A stretch of DNA of 64,000 bases, taken from NCBI RefSeq assembly GCF_015160855.1, contig NZ_CP063373.1:7911001-7975000 (forward strand), given 5' to 3'. Made by a program: the position numbers and the translations under genes. Shown piece after piece: positions 20,256-27,959 of this stretch (its first letter is position 1; every line of letters begins with the position of its first letter). The notes beneath the pieces were generated by a model. That model worked only from the letters and a program-made list of their open reading frames with translations, made no database searches and had not been told where the DNA came from. This DNA is from Streptomyces ferrugineus. GTDB taxonomy: Bacteria > Actinomycetota > Actinomycetes > Streptomycetales > Streptomycetaceae.

Positions 20256-20429
20256 TCAGACCTCGAGGACCTGGCGCTTGTTGTAGGTGCCGCAAGACGG
20301 GCACGCGATGTGCTGCTGCTTGGGCTCGTGGCAGCGCTCGCACGCAACCAGGGTGGGGACCGCAGCCTTCCACTGCGACCGGCGGTGGCGCGTGTTGCTG
20401 CGCGACATCTTCCGCTTCGGAACAGCCAC
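20256..20429 (-). CDS. rpmF: 50S ribosomal protein L32
   Basis: 57 residues: [20 protein letters not shown] then a zinc ribbon with CERC and CPSC, ending NKRQVLEV. The cysteine pairs mark it as the zinc-binding (C+) form. GTG 20429. Located between yceD (two bases away) and rnc, the classical yceD-rpmF arrangement. Confidence 0.97.
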   Translation of the reverse strand: MAVPKRKMSRSNTRHRRSQWKAAVPTLVACERCHEPKQQHIACPSCGTYNKRQVLEV

Positions 20430-20431
20430 GG

Positions 20432-21073
20432 CTACTTCTCCTGCTTCTCGTCGACGCCCGCTTCGGCGCCGCTCTTCTCGTCCTTATCGCCGGGTTCGAG
20501 TGAATCGGCGAGTCCCTGCAGTGCCGCCCAACGGATGTCGACGGCGTCGTGGTGGTGGTCCGGGTCGTCCGCGAGACGTGCTCCGCACTCGGCGCACAGT
20601 CCCGGGCAGTCTTCCTGGCACACCGGCTGCATCGGCAGTGCGAGCACCACCGCATCACGCAGCACCGGTTCGAGGTCGAACAGGCCGTCCTCGAGGAAGA
20701 GCCTGCCCTCGTCGTCCTCGGCGTCGTCGCCGGGTTCCGCATGGTGCACGCGGCCCCGGTCGTCGGCGTCAGGGTACGAGAACATCTCCTGGAAGTCCGC
20801 TTCCACGTCGAGCTGAAGCGGCTCCAGACACCTTACGCACTCCCCCTCGGCCTGTGCACGGGCGGTGCCTGTGACAAGCACCCCTTCCATGACCGACTCG
20901 AGCCGGAGTTCGAGCTCCACCGGGGCGCCTTCCGGCACTCCGACGACTCCCTGGATACCGAAGTCCTTGGGGGCGTCGACCGTACGGGTCAGGCGCTGCA
21001 GCGCACCGGGCCGCCGACCCAGCTCGTGCGTGTCGAACACGAGAGGGTTGCGGTGGTCGAGGCGGGCTGTCAC
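20432..21073 (-). CDS. YceD/DUF177 family protein
   Basis: 213 residues. It opens with [19 protein letters not shown], has the conserved CVRCLEPL and a second Cys cluster ([13 protein letters not shown]), and is acidic at the C-terminal end. The family is linked to 23S rRNA/large-subunit biogenesis and nearly always precedes rpmF, as here. The start is GTG 21073; an ATG four bases upstream is out of frame. The four cysteines plus two more could bind a metal, an inference. Confidence 0.9.
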   Translation of the reverse strand: MTARLDHRNPLVFDTHELGRRPGALQRLTRTVDAPKDFGIQGVVGVPEGAPVELELRLESVMEGVLVTGTARAQAEGECVRCLEPLQLDVEADFQEMFSYPDADDRGRVHHAEPGDDAEDDEGRLFLEDGLFDLEPVLRDAVVLALPMQPVCQEDCPGLCAECGARLADDPDHHHDAVDIRWAALQGLADSLEPGDKDEKSGAEAGVDEKQEK

Positions 21074-21211
21074 GCCATTCCTGCTTTCGATCTGCTGAGC
21101 TCAGGGGGTCACTGCCCTGCGGTGTTCCCGGGCAGCGTTGATCGCGGACGTACGCGCGACCGAAGAGCCAGGATACTGGACCTTTCGCTCACGGCCCAAT
21201 CCGGTGGTCCC

Positions 21212-22294
21212 TTACTGGCCGCGTCCCTGTTCGTACGCCCTCAACTGCTCCGGGGTGATCATGCTGGTGTCGAAGAGGCTGGTCTCGTCGAGGGCGGCGT
21301 AGGACTGCTGGGGCTGCTGGGGCTGCTGTGCCGCCTGCTGAGGGTCGTACGCCGCCTGCTGGCCCTCGTAGCCCTGATAGGCGTAGGGATCGGCCTGCTG
21401 GGCCTGCTGGTAGCCGTAGGGGTCCTGCTGGCCGCCGTAGCCCTGCTGGTAGCCGCCGTACGGATCGGCGGTCTGCTGCTGGTAGCCGTACGCGGACTGC
21501 ACGGTCTGCGGGTCGTACTGCGGCTGCGGCGGTACGGCGGCCGGCTGCTCGGCGGGGGCCGCCGGGGTGTCCTGCTCCGCGAGCGCGGCGAGGTCGGCGA
21601 GGTAGTCGGCGTCGCTGGAGTGCCGGACGCTGCTGTCGTCGTCGGCGAGGGCGCCGAGGTCGTCGGTGGCGATACGGCCGTGCAGCTTCTGCCGGCCGCG
21701 GCCGACGGCCTCCAGGGTCTTGGCGAGGACGGCCTCGAAGGCGCCGAGCTTGGCGTCGACGTACTGGTCGGCGGTGCGGCGCAGGGTCTCCGGGTCGTGG
21801 CTGCGCTCGGGGGCGTCCTCGTCCTCGTAGCCCTGCTCGTCGAGGCCCGGGCCGGTGCCGAGGAGCTTCTCGCGGCCGCGGCCCACGGAGCCGAGGGTCT
21901 TGGTGAGGACGACCTCGAAGTTGGCGAGCTTGGAGTCGACGTAGTCGTCGGCCTCCGCGCGGATGTCCTCGGCCTCCTTGCGGGCCTCGGCGACGATCCG
22001 GTCGGCCTCGGCCTGGGAGCGGCGGGCGACCTCGGTGTCGGAGATCAGGGAGCCGCGCTCGGCGTGCGCGGAGTGGATGATCCGCTCGGCCTCCTGACGG
22101 GCCTGCTCGACCATCTGCTCGCGGTCGCCGATCAGCTCCTGGGCCTGGGCGAGGGAGCCGGGCAGCGCCGCACGGACCTCTTCGAGCAACGAGAGCAGTT
22201 CGGCGCGGTTCACCACGCACGAGGCCGACATCGGCATCGAACGGGCACCTGAGACCGCCGTGACGATCTCGTCGAGCTTCTTCTGTACGTCCAC
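21212..22294 (-). CDS. DivIVA-like coiled-coil protein with duplicated module and Gln/Tyr-rich tail
   Basis: 360 residues. The N-terminal ~130 residues are an ATP synthase B/DivIVA-like coiled coil (QAQELIGDREQMVEQARQEA, ARKEAEDIRAEADDY). A module, YVDSKLANFEVVLTKTLGSV, recurs about 55 residues later as YVDAKLGAFEAVLAKTLEAV, each followed by GRGR-K-L. The last ~120 residues are low-complexity Gln/Tyr/Pro (YGYQQ, DPYAYQG). Such proteins lie beside coaD in streptomycetes and are often called cell division initiation proteins; the role is inferred. Start GTG 22294 (MDVQKKLDEIV). Confidence 0.82.
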   Translation of the reverse strand: MDVQKKLDEIVTAVSGARSMPMSASCVVNRAELLSLLEEVRAALPGSLAQAQELIGDREQMVEQARQEAERIIHSAHAERGSLISDTEVARRSQAEADRIVAEARKEAEDIRAEADDYVDSKLANFEVVLTKTLGSVGRGREKLLGTGPGLDEQGYEDEDAPERSHDPETLRRTADQYVDAKLGAFEAVLAKTLEAVGRGRQKLHGRIATDDLGALADDDSSVRHSSDADYLADLAALAEQDTPAAPAEQPAAVPPQPQYDPQTVQSAYGYQQQTADPYGGYQQGYGGQQDPYGYQQAQQADPYAYQGYEGQQAAYDPQQAAQQPQQPQQSYAALDETSLFDTSMITPEQLRAYEQGRGQ

Positions 22295-22355
22295 CGTGTG
22301 CTCGCCACTCTCTACAGCTGTGATGGAGACGGACGGGACGACTGTAGCCGCCCGT

Positions 22356-22835
22356 TCAGCCTTGGCGCAGACGCTTGTTGAGGGCCTCCAGGACCGCCGG
22401 CGGCACAAGGTGGGAGACGTCGCCGCCCCAAGTGGCCACCTCCTTCACAAGGGAGGAGGACAGGAAGCTGTAGGTGGGGTTGGTCGGCACGAACAGCGTC
22501 TCCACGCCCGACAGACCGTTGTTCATCTGCGCCATCTGCAGCTCGTAGTCGAAGTCGCTGACCGCGCGCAGGCCCTTGACGATGGCCGGGATGTCGCGCT
22601 GCTTGCAGAAGTCGACGAGGAGGCCGTGGAAGGCCTCGACGCGGACGTTGCCGTACTCGGCGGTGACCTGGCGGATCAGGTCGAGCCGCTCGTCGACCTC
22701 GAACAGGCCCTTCTTGGCCTTGTTGATCATGACGGCGACGTAGACCTCGTCGTACAGCCTGGAGGCGCGGGCAATGATGTCGAGATGTCCGTTGGTGATC
22801 GGGTCGAATGACCCGGGACAGACGGCGCGGCGCAC
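22356..22835 (-). CDS. coaD: Phosphopantetheine adenylyltransferase CoaD
   Basis: 159 residues; transfers AMP to 4'-phosphopantetheine in coenzyme A synthesis. Motifs are PGSFDPITNGHLD (TNGH at 14-17) and PTNPTYSFLSSSLVKEV. GTG 22835 (MRRAVCPGS), preceded by GAGGGATCACAA, is chosen. An upstream ATG at 22865 overlapping the rsmD stop would add ten residues (MTGPESEGSQ) that are not typical of the family. It follows rsmD, the common bacterial pair. Confidence 0.95.
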   Translation of the reverse strand: MRRAVCPGSFDPITNGHLDIIARASRLYDEVYVAVMINKAKKGLFEVDERLDLIRQVTAEYGNVRVEAFHGLLVDFCKQRDIPAIVKGLRAVSDFDYELQMAQMNNGLSGVETLFVPTNPTYSFLSSSLVKEVATWGGDVSHLVPPAVLEALNKRLRQG

Positions 22836-22861
22836 TTGTGATCCCTCGCTCTCCGGTCCGG

Positions 22862-23467
22862 TCATCGTGCGTCTTCGCACGTAGAGGCGTTGTCGCCGAT
22901 GGCGGCGGCGCGACCGTACCAAAACGTTCCCTCGCCGTAGCGACGGGCCCGGATCGCTTCGAAGCCGTCCGGCCATCGGAACTCCCCGCCTCTGGTGCTG
23001 CGCTCCACGGTGACGAGCGCGTCCGACGCGAGCCAGCCCCCTGAGCGGAGTGTGAGCAGAATCTCGCGAAGATCGTGATCTGTGACTCTGTACGGCGGGT
23101 CGAGGAAGACGATGTCGTACGGCTCGGCCGGCGCCGGGGCCTGGATGAACTGTTCGGCTTTGCCCGACCTCACCTCGGCGCCGGGGAGGCCGAGAGCCTT
23201 GACGTTCTCGCGGACGACGCGGGCGGCTCGGGCATCGGCCTCGACGAGGAGGGTGTGGCCGGCGCCGCGGGACAGTGCCTCCAGGCCGACTGCTCCTGAG
23301 CCGGCGTAGAGGTCGAGGACCCGCTCGCCCTCCAGGGGGCCGCCCAGCAGGGACTGCCAGGTGGAGAAGAGACCCTCGCGTGCGCGGTCTGATGTGGGCC
23401 GGGTTCCGGTGCCGGGCGGCACGGCTAGACGACGTCCGCCGGCTGCGCCGGCGATCACGCGGGTCAT
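22862..23467 (-). CDS. rsmD: 16S rRNA (guanine(966)-N(2))-methyltransferase RsmD
   Basis: 201 residues. SAM-binding DLYAGSGAVGLEALSRGA begins near residue 52 and the catalytic DPPY is in VFLDPPYRVTD near 120. It starts MTRVIAGAAGGRRL at ATG 23467. It precedes coaD in the same direction and follows recG after a 106-bp gap that contains a dispersed palindromic repeat. Confidence 0.94.
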   Translation of the reverse strand: MTRVIAGAAGGRRLAVPPGTGTRPTSDRAREGLFSTWQSLLGGPLEGERVLDLYAGSGAVGLEALSRGAGHTLLVEADARAARVVRENVKALGLPGAEVRSGKAEQFIQAPAPAEPYDIVFLDPPYRVTDHDLREILLTLRSGGWLASDALVTVERSTRGGEFRWPDGFEAIRARRYGEGTFWYGRAAAIGDNASTCEDAR

Positions 23468-23503
23468 CTTTGGTCCTTGGTCGTGGGCGGCTTTAGGTTC
23501 AGT

Positions 23504-23567
23504 GTGGCTGGTCGCGCCCGCGCGGCGGTAGCCGCATATGGATTACAGCCCCGCACCCCTGGGTCGG
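23504..23567. repeat. Dispersed palindromic repeat, copy 2 (recG-rsmD gap)
   Basis: About 64 bases beginning GTGGCTGGTCGCGCCCGCGC with the dyad GCGGC-ggta-GCCGC, ending GGGTCGG. It matches the smc-internal copy at 13750-13810. It occupies most of the gap between the recG stop (23574) and the rsmD start (23467). Confidence 0.85.
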
Positions 23568-23573
23568 CATCCG

Positions 23574-25781
23574 TCACCCCTTCTCCAAGAACTGCTCCCT
23601 TTCCTCGTCCAAGAGGGCGTCCAGGGCCGTGCGCAGGCCCGGCAGGTCGGTCAGGTCCGGGTCGGCCGCCACGACCGCCGCCGCCTCCTCCCTCGCCTCG
23701 GCGATGATCTCCTCGTCCTCGATGACCGCCAGGACCCTCAGACTGGACCGCACGCCCGACTGGGCCTGCCCCAGGACGTCGCCCTCGCGGCGCTGCTCCA
23801 GGTCGATGCGGGAGAGCTCGAAGCCGTCGAGGGTGGCGGCGACCGCGTTGAGGCGCTGGCGGGCCGCGCTGGCCTCCGGCATCTCGGTGACCAGGAGGCA
23901 GAGTCCCGCCGCCGAGCCACGGCCGACTCGGCCGCGCAGCTGGTGGAGCTGGGAGACGCCGAAGCGGTCGGCGTCCATGATCACCATGGCGGTGGCGTTG
24001 GGGACGTTCACGCCGACCTCGATGACCGTGGTGGCGACCAGGACGTCGGTCTCGCCGGCCGCGAAGCGGCGCATCACCGCGTCCTTGTCGTCCGGGGCCA
24101 TACGTCCGTGCAGGACCTCGACCCCGAGGCCCTGGAGCGGGCCCTTGGCGAGCTGGTCCGCCACGTCGAGGACGGCGAGCGGCGGGCGCTTCTCGGCCTC
24201 GTCCTCGGGGGACTTCCTCCCGCCGGTCTTCTTCGGGTCGTCCTCCTCGTCGCCGATGCGGGGGCAGACGACGTACGCCTGATGGCCGTTCCCGACCTCC
24301 TCGCGCACCCGCTCCCAGGCGCGGGCGAGGAAGTGGGGCTTGTCGGCGGCCGGGACGACATGGGAGGCGATGGGCGAGCGGCCGGCCGGGAGCTGGTCGA
24401 GGACCGAGGTCTCCAGGTCGCCGAAGACGGTCATGGCGACGGTGCGCGGGATGGGCGTGGCCGTCATGACCAGCAGGTGCGGGGGCTGTTTGCCCTTGCC
24501 GCGCAGGGCGTCGCGCTGCTCGACGCCGAAGCGGTGCTGTTCGTCGACCACGACCAGGCCGAGGTCGTGGAACTGCACCTTGTCCTCGATCAGGGCATGC
24601 GTGCCGATGACGATCCCGGCCTCGCCGGTGACGAGATCGAGCAGTGCCTGGCGGCGGGCGGCGGCCCCCATGGAGCCGGTGAGCAACACGACCTTCGTGG
24701 CCTGCTCCGCCCCGCCCAGCATCCCGCCCTCGGCCAGCTCGCCCATCATCTCGACGATCGAGCGGTGGTGCTGCTGGGCCAGCACCTCGGTGGGCGCGAG
24801 CATGGCGGCCTGCCCGCCCGCGTCGACGACGGCGAGCATGGCGCGCAGCGCCACCATGGTCTTTCCCGATCCGACTTCTCCCTGGAGCAGGCGGTGCATC
24901 GGATGCTCCGTCGCCAGGTCGGCGAAGATCTCCCGGGAGACCTTCTGCTGGCCCTCGGTGAGCGTGAAGGGGAGGCGGTCGTCGAAGGCGGTCAGGAGGC
25001 CGTCCGGCTGGGGTGTGCGGGCCACCGCGGGCAGTTGCGCGTCGGCGAAGCGGCGGCGGGCGAGGGCCACCTGGAGGACGAAGGCCTCGTCCCACTTGAG
25101 GCGGGAGCGGGCGTCCTCGATGTCGGCCTTGGTGTGCGGGCGGTGGATCTTGAGGAGGGCCTCGGGGAGGGTGACCAGGCCACGGCCCGCGCGGAGGGTG
25201 TCCGGGAGGGGGTCGACGGCTTCCTGGGCGCTGGGCAGGACCGTCTGGATGGCCTTGCCGATCTTCCAGGACTCCAGCTTGGCGGTGGCGGGGTAGAGGG
25301 GGATCAGGGCGCCGGCCCAGCTCTCCACGGTTTCGTCGGAGTCGCCGCGCAGCAACTCGTACGCCGGGTGTGCCAGTTGGAGTCGGCGGTTGAAGACGGA
25401 GACCTTGCCCGCGAACATCGCGCGGGTGCCCGGCAGCAGCTCCTTGTGGGGCTTGTGAACGCCGTTGCCGAAGAAGACCAGTTGGAGGCGGCCGCTGCCG
25501 TCGGTGATCGTGACCTCCAGGCGCTGGCCCTTGCCGCGCGGGGCCCTGCTGGAGGCGAAGGTGTGCAGGCGGGCGTCCGCGACCATGGCGACCACCGTGA
25601 CGTGCTCGTCCATGGGGAGGTCGGCGAGGTGGGTGAGCTGGCCCCGCTCCTCGTATCTGCGGGGGTAGTGGTGCAGGAGGTCGCCCACGGAGTGCAGGCC
25701 GAGATGCTCGGCCATCACCTTCGCGGTGGCGGGGCCGAGCACTTTCTTCAGTGGTTCTTCCAGTGCGGGCACGACATCCAT
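23574..25781 (-). CDS. recG: ATP-dependent DNA helicase RecG
   Basis: 735 residues. Wedge/OB domain in the first ~200 residues, Walker A GEVGSGKTMVALRAML, DEQH box VVDEQHRFGVEQR, motif III TATPIPRT and C-terminal motif QLRGRVGRG. It remodels stalled replication forks and recombination intermediates. ATG 25781 (MDVVPALEEPLKKVLG) is chosen on family similarity; the frame continues seven residues upstream and no strong ribosome site marks either choice. A 28-residue acidic insert (DEEDDPKKTGGRKSPEDEAE) lies between the helicase motifs, common in actinobacterial RecG. Confidence 0.95.
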   Translation of the reverse strand: MDVVPALEEPLKKVLGPATAKVMAEHLGLHSVGDLLHHYPRRYEERGQLTHLADLPMDEHVTVVAMVADARLHTFASSRAPRGKGQRLEVTITDGSGRLQLVFFGNGVHKPHKELLPGTRAMFAGKVSVFNRRLQLAHPAYELLRGDSDETVESWAGALIPLYPATAKLESWKIGKAIQTVLPSAQEAVDPLPDTLRAGRGLVTLPEALLKIHRPHTKADIEDARSRLKWDEAFVLQVALARRRFADAQLPAVARTPQPDGLLTAFDDRLPFTLTEGQQKVSREIFADLATEHPMHRLLQGEVGSGKTMVALRAMLAVVDAGGQAAMLAPTEVLAQQHHRSIVEMMGELAEGGMLGGAEQATKVVLLTGSMGAAARRQALLDLVTGEAGIVIGTHALIEDKVQFHDLGLVVVDEQHRFGVEQRDALRGKGKQPPHLLVMTATPIPRTVAMTVFGDLETSVLDQLPAGRSPIASHVVPAADKPHFLARAWERVREEVGNGHQAYVVCPRIGDEEDDPKKTGGRKSPEDEAEKRPPLAVLDVADQLAKGPLQGLGVEVLHGRMAPDDKDAVMRRFAAGETDVLVATTVIEVGVNVPNATAMVIMDADRFGVSQLHQLRGRVGRGSAAGLCLLVTEMPEASAARQRLNAVAATLDGFELSRIDLEQRREGDVLGQAQSGVRSSLRVLAVIEDEEIIAEAREEAAAVVAADPDLTDLPGLRTALDALLDEEREQFLEKG

Positions 25782-26123
25782 TCCACACCACGGCACTGAC
25801 AATGCCGTAGAGGTCGTGGCGGCCGTCCCGGTGCTGCATCATCCCGGGGACAACCCCCGGACCCCCGGCAGAAGAGCAGGTCGGCCGGGACGACCGGCGC
25901 GGACAACACGCGGCAAACTCGAGTAGACGTCCGGAAACCCCTGGTCAGACGGCTCGCTTCGGCCCTAGGATGGCGCGCTCCGGCCATCCTTCCGCGGTCA
26001 CCGCCTCACCGGGACCGCCCGACCCCGCGCCGTCGCGTAGGGGGTGTTGTGAGAGTCCCGGGCGCCGCGGGTGCTGTGCGGGACTCTCAGAACACCCCTG
26101 ATCCCCCCAACGGCGCAGCGACG
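25782..26123. other. recG / HSP90 divergent intergenic region (342 bp)
   Basis: It holds the recG leader and the front of the HSP90-TPR cassette. The main structure is a 20-bp inverted repeat at 26041-26098 (separate entry). No HspR HAIR element (CTTGAGT-n7-ACTCAAG) or CIRCE box is visible. No gene is supported in 25800-26040. Confidence 0.5.
26041..26098. repeat. 20-bp inverted repeat in front of the HSP90 gene
   Basis: Left arm 26041-26060 (GGGGTGTTGTGAGAGTCCCG) and right arm 26079-26098 pair at 19 of 20 positions around an 18-base loop. It ends 25 bases before the chosen ATG. It could be a large operator or a strong mRNA hairpin. If translation instead starts at GTG 26049, the repeat is part of the coding sequence. 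Confidence 0.85.
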
Positions 26124-27959
26124 ATGGACTCCCAGACCTCACAGTCATCCCAGGCCCCTCAGCCGTCCCAGTCACCTCATACGTTCCAGGTCGACCTGCG
26201 TGGTCTGGTGGACCTGCTCTCCCACCATCTCTACTCCAGTCCGAAGGTCTATCTGCGCGAGCTGCTGCAGAACGCCGTCGACGCCATCACCGCCAGACGC
26301 GCCGAGGATCCGGACGCGCCCGCCAAGGTGCGGCTGTACGCCGAGCAGGGCACCCTGCGGGTCGAGGACTCCGGGGTCGGGCTGACCGAGGCGGACGTGC
26401 ACAGCCTCCTCGCCACCATCGGGCGCAGCTCCAAGCGCGCCGAGGGGCTGCAGGAGGCCCGGTCCGACTTCCTGGGGCAGTTCGGCATCGGTCTGCTGGC
26501 CTGTTTCGTGGTCGCCGAGCGGATCCGCGTCGTCAGCCGCAGCGCCCGTACGCCGGACGCGGCGCCCGTGGAGTGGACGGCCACGGACGACGGTTCGTAC
26601 ACCGTGCGGACCCTGCCCGGCGACGCCCGCGCCGAACCGGGCACCACCGTGCACCTGGTGGCGCGCGCCGGGGCCGCCGAGTGGCTGGCCGAGGACCGGG
26701 TTCTGGCGCTGGCGCGGGACTTCGGCTCGCTGCTGCCGTACGAGGTGCGGGTCGGCGACGAGGCGGTCACCGACCTGCCGGCGCCCTGGGACCGGTCGTA
26801 CCCCTCCCCCGCCACCCGGCGGGTGGCCCTGGCCCGGCACTGTCACGACCTGTTCGGCTTCACCCCGCTGGACTCCGTCGAGCTGGACGTGCCGCTCGCC
26901 GGGGTCCGGGGCGTGGCGTACGTCCTTCCCGCGGCGGTCAGCCCGGCCCAGCGGGCCGGTCATCGCGTCCACCTCAAGGGCATGCTGCTGACCGAGCGGG
27001 CCGAACAGCTGCTGCCCGACTGGGCGTTCTTCGTGCGGTGTGTGCTGGACACGGACAGCCTGCGGCCCACGGCCTCGCGCGAGTCGCTGTACGAGGACGA
27101 GACGCTGGCGGCCGTACGGGAGGCCCTCGGCGAAAGGATTCGGTCCTGGCTGACGGGGCTCGCGGCCGGTGATCCGGAACGGCTGGCGGCGTTCCTGTCC
27201 GTGCACCACCTGGGGGTCAAGTCCCTCGCGCGGCACGACAAGGAGATGCTGCGGACGATGCTGCCGTGGCTGCCGTTCGAGACGACCGACGGGCGGCTGT
27301 CCCTGGAGGAGTTCGCGCAGCGGCACCCGGTGGTGCACTTCACGCGGACCGTCGAGGAGTACCGGCAGGTCGCGCCGATCGCGTCCGCGCAGGGCGTCGG
27401 AGTGATCAACGGCGGCTACACCTACGACAGCGAGCTGGTCGAGGCGCTGCCGTCGGTGCGGCCGGGGACGGTGGTCGCCGAGCTGGACGCGGACACCGTG
27501 ACCGCCCATCTGGACGCGGTCGACGCGGCCGAGGAGCTGGCCCTGTCGGGCTTCCTGGCGGCCGCGCGGGCCAAGCTCGACCCGCTGGGCTGTGATGTCG
27601 TCCTGCGCGCCTTCCATCCGCTGTCGGTGCCCGCGCTGCACCTCGACGACCGGGCGGCCCGGCACGAGCAGGCGCGTGCGGAGGCGGAGGAGCAGGCCGA
27701 CGACCTGTGGGCCGGCATCCTCGGCTCGCTGCGCGGCAGCGCGCCACGCGCGCGTCTGGTGCTCAACCACCTCAACCCGCTGATCCGGCGGATCGGTTCG
27801 CTGGGCGATCCGGAGCTGATCGGCACCGCCGTCGAGTCCCTGTACGGGCAGGCCCTGCTGATGGCGCAGCGTCCGCTGAGGCCGGCCGACTCGGCGCTGC
27901 TGAACCGGGCCTTCATCGGTCTGCTGGAGTGGGCCACGAACGGCGAGGGAGGCCGCTGA
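26124..27959 (+). CDS. HSP90-family ATPase (HtpG-like)
   Basis: 611 residues. The GHKL ATPase fold is clear: ELLQNAVDAI with Glu46/Asn50/Asp53, EDSGVGLT (81-88), and FLGQFGIGLLACFVV (116-130). A middle domain follows, with the conserved-type LPDWAFFVRCVLDTDSLRPTASRES. It is somewhat diverged from classical HtpG and starts with a Ser/Gln-rich extension. ATG 26124 has no good Shine-Dalgarno; an in-frame GTG at 26049, five bases after AGGGGG, is an alternative that would add 25 residues. Its stop overlaps the TPR gene start (TGATG), so the two are translationally coupled. Client proteins are unknown. Confidence 0.85.
   Translation: MDSQTSQSSQAPQPSQSPHTFQVDLRGLVDLLSHHLYSSPKVYLRELLQNAVDAITARRAEDPDAPAKVRLYAEQGTLRVEDSGVGLTEADVHSLLATIGRSSKRAEGLQEARSDFLGQFGIGLLACFVVAERIRVVSRSARTPDAAPVEWTATDDGSYTVRTLPGDARAEPGTTVHLVARAGAAEWLAEDRVLALARDFGSLLPYEVRVGDEAVTDLPAPWDRSYPSPATRRVALARHCHDLFGFTPLDSVELDVPLAGVRGVAYVLPAAVSPAQRAGHRVHLKGMLLTERAEQLLPDWAFFVRCVLDTDSLRPTASRESLYEDETLAAVREALGERIRSWLTGLAAGDPERLAAFLSVHHLGVKSLARHDKEMLRTMLPWLPFETTDGRLSLEEFAQRHPVVHFTRTVEEYRQVAPIASAQGVGVINGGYTYDSELVEALPSVRPGTVVAELDADTVTAHLDAVDAAEELALSGFLAAARAKLDPLGCDVVLRAFHPLSVPALHLDDRAARHEQARAEAEEQADDLWAGILGSLRGSAPRARLVLNHLNPLIRRIGSLGDPELIGTAVESLYGQALLMAQRPLRPADSALLNRAFIGLLEWATNGEGGR

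Noticed and set aside
26041..26123. HspR or HrcA control site in front of the HSP90 gene
   Set aside because: Neither the HAIR nor the CIRCE consensus is present; the inverted repeat there has a different sequence.
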